Shown one piece after another: positions 1 to 4,900 of a stretch of DNA of 5,327 nucleotides; the stretch's first letter is position 1, and the number at the start of each line of letters is the position of its first letter. A program made the position numbers and the translations under genes. The stretch is from Bacillota bacterium (lineage in GTDB: Bacteria; Bacillota; Sulfobacillia; JAJZYS01; JAJYTV01): positions 1 to 5,327 of the forward strand of contig JAJYTV010000159.1 of assembly GCA_021792885.1 (NCBI GenBank), in the 5' to 3' direction. The notes below the pieces were generated by a model. The model was given only the letters and a program-made list of their open reading frames with translations. It was not told the DNA's origin and did no database searches.

Positions 1-996
1 GCACAGCTGCGCCGTGCCGCGGATCGAGGCGATCGCGAGAAGCGATGCGCCGTCCTCGCTCCAGGTGATGCCTGGGGAAGCCGGGGCCGGCACATCGCAG
101 ACCGTCGAGTCGCCGAGCGTGTGGTCGAACGCCTCGGCCACCACGCGCGGCGCGCCGCCGCCCGCCGGCAGGACGCGAAGGCGCGCGTTGTCGTAGCCGT
201 CCGCCGCCGGGTCATAGCAGGCGTAGGCGATGCCGTGGGGCGAGGGCGCAGGCTGGTAGGCGCCCGGAACGGTCAGCGCCTCGGGCTCCCCTCCGCCCCT
301 CAGGATGCGGTAGAGGCGGTTCTCCTCGAGGTAGCGGTCGTAGTCCGGGTCGCGGCGCGACGCGAACACGATCTCCTGGCCGTCCGGCATGAAGCGGGGC
401 TCAGACGCCCGGTAGGGAGGCCAGGTCAACTGGAGCGGCGCGGCGCCGGGCACCGCGTCGACGACGCAGAGGCACGGCCTGCGCTGTCCGAAGTAGCCTT
501 CCCCGTCGAGCTTGTGCGCGAGTTCCGTGATCACCTTGACCTGCGCTGTGTGGCGGCGCAGGAGATCCTTCTCCTTCTCCGCGTCCTCCGCGACGATCCC
601 CATCTCGTCGAGGCTTGCCGTCAAGGCGAGCGCGCGGCCGTCGGGCGACCAGGCGATCTCCTCCACCCCGCCGCGGATGCGCGTCAGCTGCCAGGCCTCG
701 CCTCCCTGCAGCGGCAGGATCCAGATCTGCGGGTCCTCTGCGCCTTTGCGCAGGAAGGCGAGCTGCGATCCGTCCGGCGAGACGCGCGGGCTCTGATCGG
801 ACGTCCCCGACGTCAGGTCGAAGGCCTCCCCGCCTGCAGGGCGCACGGCGCGGATGCGGGTCAGGTTCTTGTTCTCCTCGGCGTCGACCCACTTCTCCAC
901 GAACACGATCAGGTTGCCGTCGGGCGTGATCTGCACGTCGCCTGGAAGGCGGATGCGCAAGAGATCCTCCGCAACGACGGGGCGCCTATCTGCCAA
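1..996 (-). CDS. S9-family peptidase (acylaminoacyl-peptidase / YuxL-like), N-terminal 332 residues, C-terminus off the window
   Basis: The minus strand is open from 996 to the left edge. The 332 visible residues read as the beta-propeller gate domain of a prolyl-oligopeptidase-type serine peptidase. TolB/WD40-like blade motifs recur: TPDG at residues 24-27, SPDG at 73-76 and 117-120, MPDG near 203-206, then SPHG and SEDG. A charged stretch at about 130-150 leads into AHKLDGEGYFGQRRPCLCVVD-like sequence near 160-180, which resembles the KxDGxGFxDGRR segment of YuxL-type S9C peptidases. The catalytic alpha/beta-hydrolase domain (Ser-Asp-His) would lie beyond position 1, so activity cannot be judged. 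I chose the TTG at 994-996 because GGAGGG (1005-1010) lies 8 nt upstream; an in-frame ATG at 1021-1023 lacks such a site. No signal peptide is seen, so it is probably cytoplasmic and cleaves short or N-blocked peptides. No promoter is obvious. A TolB-like protein without a peptidase domain is a less likely alternative. Confidence 0.88.
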   Translation of the reverse strand, partial: MADRRPVVAEDLLRIRLPGDVQITPDGNLIVFVEKWVDAEENKNLTRIRAVRPAGGEAFDLTSGTSDQSPRVSPDGSQLAFLRKGAEDPQIWILPLQGGEAWQLTRIRGGVEEIAWSPDGRALALTASLDEMGIVAEDAEKEKDLLRRHTAQVKVITELAHKLDGEGYFGQRRPCLCVVDAVPGAAPLQLTWPPYRASEPRFMPDGQEIVFASRRDPDYDRYLEENRLYRILRGGGEPEALTVPGAYQPAPSPHGIAYACYDPAADGYDNARLRVLPAGGGAPRVVAEAFDHTLGDSTVCDVPAPASPGITWSEDGASLLAIASIRGTAQLC

Positions 997-1004
997 GCCT
1001 TGTT

Positions 1005-1010
1005 CCCTCC
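1005..1010 (-). promoter_or_regulatory. Ribosome binding site fixing the TTG start of the S9 peptidase
   Basis: On the minus strand GGAGGG lies 8 nt before the TTG at 994-996. This supports TTG over the in-frame ATG at 1021-1023, which lies upstream of this site and so cannot use it. Confidence 0.7.
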
Positions 1011-1087
1011 AGGCAAGCTCCATGGATGGAGGTCTTCGCAGCGACAGGGCTCCGGTCCTTCCCGGACGGGCAGCCGATCACTCCCAC

Positions 1088-1131
1088 GCGCGAGGACGCC
1101 GCAGCGCGCGCGCGCTGCGGCGTCCTCGCGC
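1088..1131. terminator. 44-nt perfect palindrome between ylzJ and the S9 peptidase; probable hairpin, terminator-like
   Basis: The arms 1088-1109 and 1110-1131 are exact reverse complements (22 bp, no mismatch). The left arm begins GCGCGAGGACGCCGCAGC and the centre is alternating GC. In RNA the middle bases would form a small loop on a roughly 20-bp stem. It starts 16 nt past the ylzJ stop, which suits a 3'-end hairpin for the rnj-ylzJ unit. Neither strand has a T-tract after the stem (minus strand continues GTGGGAGTG), so it is not a textbook intrinsic terminator. It could be a transcript-end stabiliser, a low-U terminator of the kind seen in GC-rich genomes, or a protein-binding palindrome. 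Confidence 0.6.
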
Positions 1132-1147
1132 CCTGCATCGATTGGGT

Positions 1148-1351
1148 TCAGCGAGGCCAGTCGCTGCCCGGCTGCAGGTCCGCCCGCAGGTAGAGCATGG
1201 GGTCCGTGGAGATCAGCCGTTCAACCCTCCTGCGGCCGTCGGTGCCGCGACGAACGGCGACGAGACCGCCCCGAAACGGCTGGATCTCCGGCGGCGGCTC
1301 TGTCTCCTCCGTACGCCAGATCACCTCCGGTGGCATGATCGTGTAGAGCAT
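1148..1351 (-). CDS. ylzJ: YlzJ-like small conserved protein (67 aa)
   Basis: This is a 67-residue protein of the YlzJ-like family, whose function is unknown. The family signature is visible at both ends: MLYTIMPPEVIW at the N-terminus and LISTDPMLYLRADLQPG near the C-terminus, matching the 'ILYT-MP-E' start and 'STDP--YL---LQPG' end of Bacillus YlzJ. It is cytoplasmic by appearance, with no signal peptide or membrane segment. The ATG at 1349-1351 is preceded by AAGGGGGTGA (1358-1367) with 6 nt spacing. The gene directly follows tepA, as it does in Bacillus, but tepA's open frame overruns its first 131 nt (see tepA). Downstream is a 44-nt palindrome and then an S9 peptidase, where Bacillus has spoIIIE. 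It is probably co-transcribed with tepA and translationally linked to it. Confidence 0.92.
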   Translation of the reverse strand: MLYTIMPPEVIWRTEETEPPPEIQPFRGGLVAVRRGTDGRRRVERLISTDPMLYLRADLQPGSDWPR

Positions 1352-2033
1352 GGGCGCTCACCCCCTTGCGCTGCTCGATCCGCCGCTTCACGGCGGCCAT
1401 CGCGTCCTGCAGGGTGCCGACCTGGTCGATCAGCCCCTCGTTGACCGCCTCGTGGCCCACGAGCACGGTGCCGACGTCCCGCGCGAGCTCGCCCGTGCGC
1501 ACCATCAGCTCCTTGAGCCGCGGCTCCGGGATGTGCGAGTGGCGCGCGATGAAGCGGGTGACGCGGTCCTGCATGCGGTCGATGTATTCGTAGGTCTGCG
1601 GGACGCCCACGACGAGTCCGTTCATGCGCAGCGGATGGATCGTCATGGTCGCGGTGGGGGCGATGAAGGACTGCTCCGCCGCGACGGCGATCGGCACGCC
1701 GATCGAGTGCCCGCCGCCCAGCACCAGGCTGACGGTCGGCTTCGAGAGGCCGGCGATCAGCTCGGCGAGCGCGAGCCCCGCCTCCACGTCGCCCCCCACC
1801 GTGTTCAGCACGATGAGCAGGCCCTCGATCTCCGGGTTCTCCTCGATCGCGACCAGCTGCGGGATGACATGCTCGTACTTGGTCGTCTTGTTCTGGTTGG
1901 GCAGAAGGACGTGGCCCTCGATCTGCCCGATCACGGTGAGGCAGTGCACGGGGCTCTTCGCCCGCACGACTTCCGTCGTGCCGAGGCTCTCGATCGCGCC
2001 CTCGCGCTCCTTCTGCTCCTTGTCGTCCGCCAA
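1221..2033 (-). CDS. tepA: TepA, ClpP-like serine protease; C-terminus apparently frameshifted into ylzJ
   Basis: This is a ClpP/crotonase-fold serine protease of the TepA (B. subtilis YmfB) family, linked in Bacillus to protein secretion and, as I recall, to spore outgrowth. Visible marks are the oxyanion-type Gly-Gly at 80-81 in NTVGGDVEAG, the nucleophile Ser110 in GGGHSIGVPIAVAA, His133 in TMTIHPLRMNG, and the acidic region RDVGTVLVGHEAVNEGLID near 185-203. No signal peptide is seen. The TTG start (2031-2033) is supported by GGGAGGGA (2039-2046) just upstream. Residues 1-224, ending RRIEQRKG, look like a full TepA. The last 46 residues are Arg/Ala/Gly-rich, unlike the family, and residues from about 228 on come from ylzJ DNA read in another frame. 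Removing one G from the run 1361-1365 would give AAG GGG TGA and end the protein at 224, six nt before ylzJ. The protease core is unaffected. This is either a sequencing/assembly error or a real indel. Confidence 0.92.
   Translation of the reverse strand: MADDKEQKEREGAIESLGTTEVVRAKSPVHCLTVIGQIEGHVLLPNQNKTTKYEHVIPQLVAIEENPEIEGLLIVLNTVGGDVEAGLALAELIAGLSKPTVSLVLGGGHSIGVPIAVAAEQSFIAPTATMTIHPLRMNGLVVGVPQTYEYIDRMQDRVTRFIARHSHIPEPRLKELMVRTGELARDVGTVLVGHEAVNEGLIDQVGTLQDAMAAVKRRIEQRKGVSAHALHDHATGGDLAYGGDRAAAGDPAVSGRSRRRSSRHRRPQEG
1358..1367 (-). promoter_or_regulatory. ylzJ ribosome binding site and presumed ancestral tepA stop region
   Basis: The minus strand reads AAGGGGGTGA, close to the anti-16S consensus AAGGAGGTGA, 6 nt before the ylzJ ATG. 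The same bases hold a TGA (1358-1360) that would end tepA right after Arg-Lys-Gly if the G run (1361-1365) had four rather than five bases. Confidence 0.75.
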
Positions 2034-2038
2034 CGCGG

Positions 2039-2046
2039 TCCCTCCC
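2039..2046 (-). promoter_or_regulatory. Ribosome binding site fixing the TTG start of tepA
   Basis: The minus strand reads GGGAGGGA, with its GGAGG core 7 nt before the TTG at 2031-2033. The codons after it (Ala-Asp-Asp-Lys-Glu) suit a TepA N-terminus, and no better-placed ATG is present. Confidence 0.7.
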
Positions 2047-2076
2047 GCGCTAGCATGCCCGTCTGCCGCCGCGCGT

Positions 2077-2952
2077 CTAGGCCGCGACCTCGCCGCCTGC
2101 CGCCTGGTCGCGCGCGCCGAGGTAGACGCCGAGCAGGATGAGCGCCCCGCCTGCGATCTGCCAAAGGCTCAGCCCTTGCCCGAGCGTGAGCCACCCGAGC
2201 GCCGCCCCCGCCACCGGCTGCACGTAGAGGAAGAAGACGGCGTAGGAGATCTGCGCGCGCCGCACCGCGAAGAACCACAGCGAGTACGCGAGCAGCGTCG
2301 GGCCGACGCCGAGATAGGCGATCGCGACCCAGTCGGTGGGCCGGATGTGCGGCCACGGCCCGCCGAAGAGGAGCCAGGGAAGGAGCGTCACGGCGGCTGC
2401 CATCGTACCGATGCCGGTCAGGCGGAACTCCCCGATCGCGTGCGCAAGGGGCTTGCCGAGCACGTTGTAGAAGCCGTAGGACGCCGCGGCGAGCAGCAGG
2501 AAGAAGATGCCGAGGAAGTGCGTGTTGTGGCCGGGGCGCGGCGCCCCCGCGAGCAGCCAGGTCCCGACGACCGCGAGCGGGAAGGCGATCGGCATCAGCC
2601 GGCTCAGGCGCTCGCGCAGCACGAGGCGCGCCACAAGCGCCGTCGCGAGCGGCTCGAGCGCGATCGAGAGCGCCGCGAGCGTTGCGCCCGCGTACTCGAT
2701 GCCGAGCAGCTGGAAGCCGAACGCGACGCTGAACCCCAGAACGCCGAGTCCGGCCGCCTGCAGGAGGAGCTTTGCCTTCGGCAGCCCCGCGCGCAGCACG
2801 AACCCGAGCACCGCAAGGCCGGCGATGGCGAAGCGCAGGGCGGCAAGCCGCCCTGCGCCGATCGATAGCGCCAGTGCCGAGACAGTGTAGGTCGTCGCCC
2901 AGAGCAGGTTCGCAAGCGTCAGGGCGATGCCGGCCTGGGTTCGTGGAGGCAT
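2077..2952 (-). CDS. EamA/DMT-family ten-helix membrane transporter (291 aa)
   Basis: This is a drug/metabolite-type exporter of the EamA family (RhaT/YdcZ superfamily) in the cytoplasmic membrane. About ten hydrophobic helices can be drawn, near residues 7-27, 34-54, 63-82, 88-108, 119-135, 146-163, 178-197, 206-228, 236-255 and 262-283. They form two EamA repeats (about 7-137 and 148-280). The first repeat has the usual ALEPLATALVARLVLRERLS end; the second has VQPVAGAALGWLTLGQGLS, with Gln259 where many members have Glu. Length is typical. Its ATG (2950-2952) shares one base with the rnj stop codon (TGATG), and GGAG sits 5 nt upstream, so translation is probably coupled to rnj. TepA begins 43 nt downstream. 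The substrate cannot be read from sequence. Family members export amino acids, nucleosides and other metabolites, and the nearby dapA makes amino-acid export thinkable but unproven. In Bacillus no transporter sits between rnjB and tepA. Confidence 0.92.
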   Translation of the reverse strand: MPPRTQAGIALTLANLLWATTYTVSALALSIGAGRLAALRFAIAGLAVLGFVLRAGLPKAKLLLQAAGLGVLGFSVAFGFQLLGIEYAGATLAALSIALEPLATALVARLVLRERLSRLMPIAFPLAVVGTWLLAGAPRPGHNTHFLGIFFLLLAAASYGFYNVLGKPLAHAIGEFRLTGIGTMAAAVTLLPWLLFGGPWPHIRPTDWVAIAYLGVGPTLLAYSLWFFAVRRAQISYAVFFLYVQPVAGAALGWLTLGQGLSLWQIAGGALILLGVYLGARDQAAGGEVAA

Positions 2953-4655
2953 CAGATCTCCATGACGATCGGCAGGATCATCGGACGGCGGCGGGTCCGC
3001 TCGAAGACGAAGCGGCCGACCGTGTCGCGCACGAGCGACTTGATCGCGGACCAGTCGCCCAGGCGGCGCCCGTCCGCGTTCGCGAGCGCATCGCGGATCT
3101 TCTGCTTGGCGTCCTCGATCAGCTGGTCGGACTCGCGCACGTAGACGAAGCCGCGCGACACGATGTCGGGACCGGAGATGAGCATCTGCGAGTCGCGGTC
3201 GATGGCCACGACGACGACGATCACGCCGTCCTCCGCCAAGAGCTTGCGGTCGCGCAGGACGATGTTGCCGACGTCGCCGACGCCGAGCCCGTCCACCAGA
3301 ACCATACCCGAGTTGACCTTGCCGACCAGCGCCGCCGTGCCCTCGGTGAACTCGAACACGACGCCGTTCTCGCCGATCAGGATGTTCGACTTCGGCACCC
3401 CGAGGCTCTCGGCAAGCCGGGAGTTCTGCATGAGGTGGCGATACTCGCCGTGGACGGGCACGAAGAAGCGCGGCTGGGTCAGGTTGATCATCAGCTTGAT
3501 CTCTTCCTGGCTCGCGTGGCCGGAGACGTGCACGCCCATGTTGGTCGAGAAGACGACCTCCGCGCCGCGCCGGTAGAGGTTGTTGATCGTCCGCGAGACG
3601 GACTTCTCGTTGCCCGGCACCGGCGATGCGGCGATGATCACCGTGTCACCCGGCAGGATCTCGACCTTCTTGTGCTCCGACGTGGCCATGCGCGAGAGCG
3701 CGGCCATCGGCTCGCCTTGCGAGCCGGTCGTCATGATCACGATCTGGTTCGCCGGGAAGCGGTTGATGTCATCGACGTCGATCAGGGTCCCCTCGCCCAC
3801 CTTCAGGTAGCCGAGCTCCAGCGAGATGCGGACGACATTCTCCATGCTGCGGCCGACGACGGCAACCTTGCGGCCGAGCTTGTGGGCGGCGTCCATCACC
3901 TGCTGGATGCGGTGCACGTTGCTCGCGAACGACGCGACCAGCACGCGCTGCTTCGCGTTGCCGATCACTTCCTCGAGCACGCGCCCGACCGACCGCTCCG
4001 AACCGGTGTAGCCAGGGCGCTCGGAGTTCGTCGAGTCGGAGAGCAGCGCGAGGACGCCCTTCTGGCCGAGCTCCGCGAGGCGGTGGAAGTCCGCCACCTC
4101 GCCGTCGACCGGCGTCTGGTCGAACTTGAAGTCGCCGGTGTGCACGATCGTGCCGATCGGCGTGTGGACGGCGAAGCCCACCGCATCGGGGATCGAGTGG
4201 TTCACGCGGAACGCCTCGACGTAGAACGGGCCCTGGCGAACGGTATCGCCGGGCCGGATCTCCCGCGAGTTTTCGTGCGGAACGAGGCCGTGCTCGTCCA
4301 GCTTGCCGCGGATCAGCCCGAAGGTCAGCTTGGTGGCGAAGATCGGCACCTGCAGCTGGCGCAGGATGTACGGCAGCCCGCCGATGTGGTCCTCGTGTCC
4401 GTGGGTCAGGAAGATGCCTCGCACCTGTTCGCGGTGCTCGAGAAGGTAGGCGATATCGGGGATCACCAGGTCGACGCCGAACATCTCATCTTCCGGGAAG
4501 GCGAGGCCGCTGTCGATCACGATGATCTCACCGTTGTACTCGTAGGCGGTCATGTTCTTGCCGATCTCGCCGAGTCCACCGAGCGGAATGATGTGCAGCT
4601 TACCCTTCTCGGCGACGTGCGTCTGCTTCGGGGCACGTCTTGCCGGTCCTGTCAA
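2952..4655 (-). CDS. rnj: Ribonuclease J (metallo-beta-lactamase/beta-CASP, 567 aa)
   Basis: RNase J has 5'-to-3' exonuclease and endonuclease activity in mRNA decay and rRNA maturation in the cytoplasm. Family landmarks appear in order: IIPLGGLGEIGKN (22-34), the metal-binding THGHEDHIGG (84-93, His85, His87, Asp89, His90), HSIPD (153-157), HTGDFKFD (172-179, Asp175), the beta-CASP segment with SDSTNSE (206-212), FASNVHR (243-249) and TGSQGEP (310-316), then HVSGH (376-380), PVHGEYRH (400-407), and the C-terminal domain ending RRPMILPIVMEI. All zinc ligands are present. Bacillus RNase J2, encoded at the same gene position, is degenerate in the HGHEDH motif, so this is probably an active enzyme and perhaps the main RNase J of this organism. 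The TTG start (4653-4655) has AGAGGAGGGA (4664-4673) 8 nt upstream and gives the family's usual length. The frame stays open upstream to 5018, but that part is leader and antisense-free dapA shadow. It is preceded by its own promoter and a long leader, and overlaps the EamA gene by one base. Confidence 0.97.
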   Translation of the reverse strand: MTGPARRAPKQTHVAEKGKLHIIPLGGLGEIGKNMTAYEYNGEIIVIDSGLAFPEDEMFGVDLVIPDIAYLLEHREQVRGIFLTHGHEDHIGGLPYILRQLQVPIFATKLTFGLIRGKLDEHGLVPHENSREIRPGDTVRQGPFYVEAFRVNHSIPDAVGFAVHTPIGTIVHTGDFKFDQTPVDGEVADFHRLAELGQKGVLALLSDSTNSERPGYTGSERSVGRVLEEVIGNAKQRVLVASFASNVHRIQQVMDAAHKLGRKVAVVGRSMENVVRISLELGYLKVGEGTLIDVDDINRFPANQIVIMTTGSQGEPMAALSRMATSEHKKVEILPGDTVIIAASPVPGNEKSVSRTINNLYRRGAEVVFSTNMGVHVSGHASQEEIKLMINLTQPRFFVPVHGEYRHLMQNSRLAESLGVPKSNILIGENGVVFEFTEGTAALVGKVNSGMVLVDGLGVGDVGNIVLRDRKLLAEDGVIVVVVAIDRDSQMLISGPDIVSRGFVYVRESDQLIEDAKQKIRDALANADGRRLGDWSAIKSLVRDTVGRFVFERTRRRPMILPIVMEI

Positions 4656-4741
4656 ACGATCGGTCCCTCCTCTGTGCGCAGGCCCCATCGGCACGCACAC
4701 GAAAACGCGGCGAGCGCGCCTAGGCAAACGAGGGCGGGCAT
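4652..4741 (-). CDS. Possible 29-codon upstream ORF in the rnj leader, ending in a TTGA overlap with the rnj start
   Basis: ATG at 4739-4741 opens a 29-residue frame beginning MPALVCLGALAAFSCACRWG, a hydrophobic, cysteine-containing stretch followed by a charged tail. Its TGA stop (4652-4654) overlaps the rnj TTG (4653-4655) as TTGA, the arrangement typical of translational coupling. Against it: the only upstream site, AGGGCGGG, is too close (2 nt) and sits in a hairpin stem whose loop holds the ATG. It could be a leader peptide gating rnj translation or a chance ORF. I recognise no family. Confidence 0.25.
   Translation of the reverse strand: MPALVCLGALAAFSCACRWGLRTEEGPIV
4664..4673 (-). 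promoter_or_regulatory. Ribosome binding site fixing the TTG start of rnj
   Basis: The minus strand reads AGAGGAGGGA, 8 nt before the TTG at 4653-4655. This is the strongest such site in the leader and decides the start against GTG codons further upstream in the same open frame. Confidence 0.8.
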
Positions 4742-4751
4742 TACCCGCCCT
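4731..4751 (-). promoter_or_regulatory. Leader hairpin 2 upstream of rnj
   Basis: The arms AGGGCGGG (4744-4751) and CCCGCCCT (4731-4738) pair perfectly over 8 bp with the loop TAATG. The minus strand then reads CGTTTGCC, a poor U-tract. It may be an attenuator, an RNase J binding or pause site, or a structure that hides the upstream-ORF ATG in its loop. Confidence 0.45.
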
Positions 4752-4760
4752 GTCCCCGTC

Positions 4761-4789
4761 GGCGTCTGCCCGCCGTCCTGGCAGGCGCC
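4761..4789 (-). promoter_or_regulatory. Leader hairpin 1 upstream of rnj
   Basis: On the minus strand GGCGCCTGCC and GGCGGG...CGCC can pair around the loop AGGAC: CCUGCC pairs with GGCGGG (one G-U), and outer GGCG pairs with CGCC across a CAGA bulge. It does not match any riboswitch consensus I know. Confidence 0.35.
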
Positions 4790-4839
4790 TGAGGGACTCC
4801 TTTGCCGTTGGCGCAGGTCCGTACACTAGATCTCCCTGC

Positions 4840-4868
4840 AGTATACGCAAGCCGCCGACCGAAGGCAA
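4840..4868 (-). promoter_or_regulatory. Sigma-A type promoter for the rnj operon
   Basis: The minus strand has TTGCCT (4863-4868, 4 of 6 to TTGACA), a 17-nt spacer, then TATACT (4840-4845, 5 of 6 to TATAAT). Transcription would begin near 4833, giving a leader of about 178 nt before the rnj TTG. The -35 box shares its first two bases with the end of the dapA terminator stem, so the two units are packed with no gap. Confidence 0.7.
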
Positions 4869-4899
4869 GGGCGCGGCCGGGTGACCCGGCCGCGCCCTT
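4867..4899 (-). terminator. Terminator of the dapA unit
   Basis: The arms 4867-4881 and 4885-4899 form a perfect 15-bp stem with a 3-nt loop, starting one base after the dapA TGA. The minus strand ends the stem with CCCTT followed by GCCTTC, so the U-tract is short and broken, but the very GC-rich stem directly after the stop makes transcription termination its likely role. Being symmetric, it could also stop antisense transcripts. Confidence 0.78.
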
Positions 4900-4900
4900 C

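Noticed and set aside
401..892. Minus-strand 163-codon frame inside the S9 peptidase
   Set aside because: It is an out-of-frame Arg/Gly/Ala-rich reading of the same strand; the propeller motifs are in the other frame.
1018..1032. Short inverted repeat CTCCATGGATGGAG upstream of the S9 peptidase as an operator
   Set aside because: Six-base arms with a 2-nt centre are common by chance and no promoter is visible beside it.
121..2868. Plus-strand open frames (121-1338, 1350-2141, 1624-2868)
   Set aside because: They are antisense to the S9 peptidase, ylzJ, tepA and the transporter, with low-complexity translations and no recognisable motifs.
2772..4829. Long plus-strand open frame (685 codons) opposite rnj
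   Set aside because: It lies antisense to a clearly recognised RNase J, its translation is Arg/Asp/Val/His-rich with no family resemblance, and such frames are expected opposite GC-rich genes.
4656..4833. Known riboswitch or T-box in the rnj leader
   Set aside because: I found no T-box AGGGTGG-type motif and no conserved core of the riboswitch classes I could recall.
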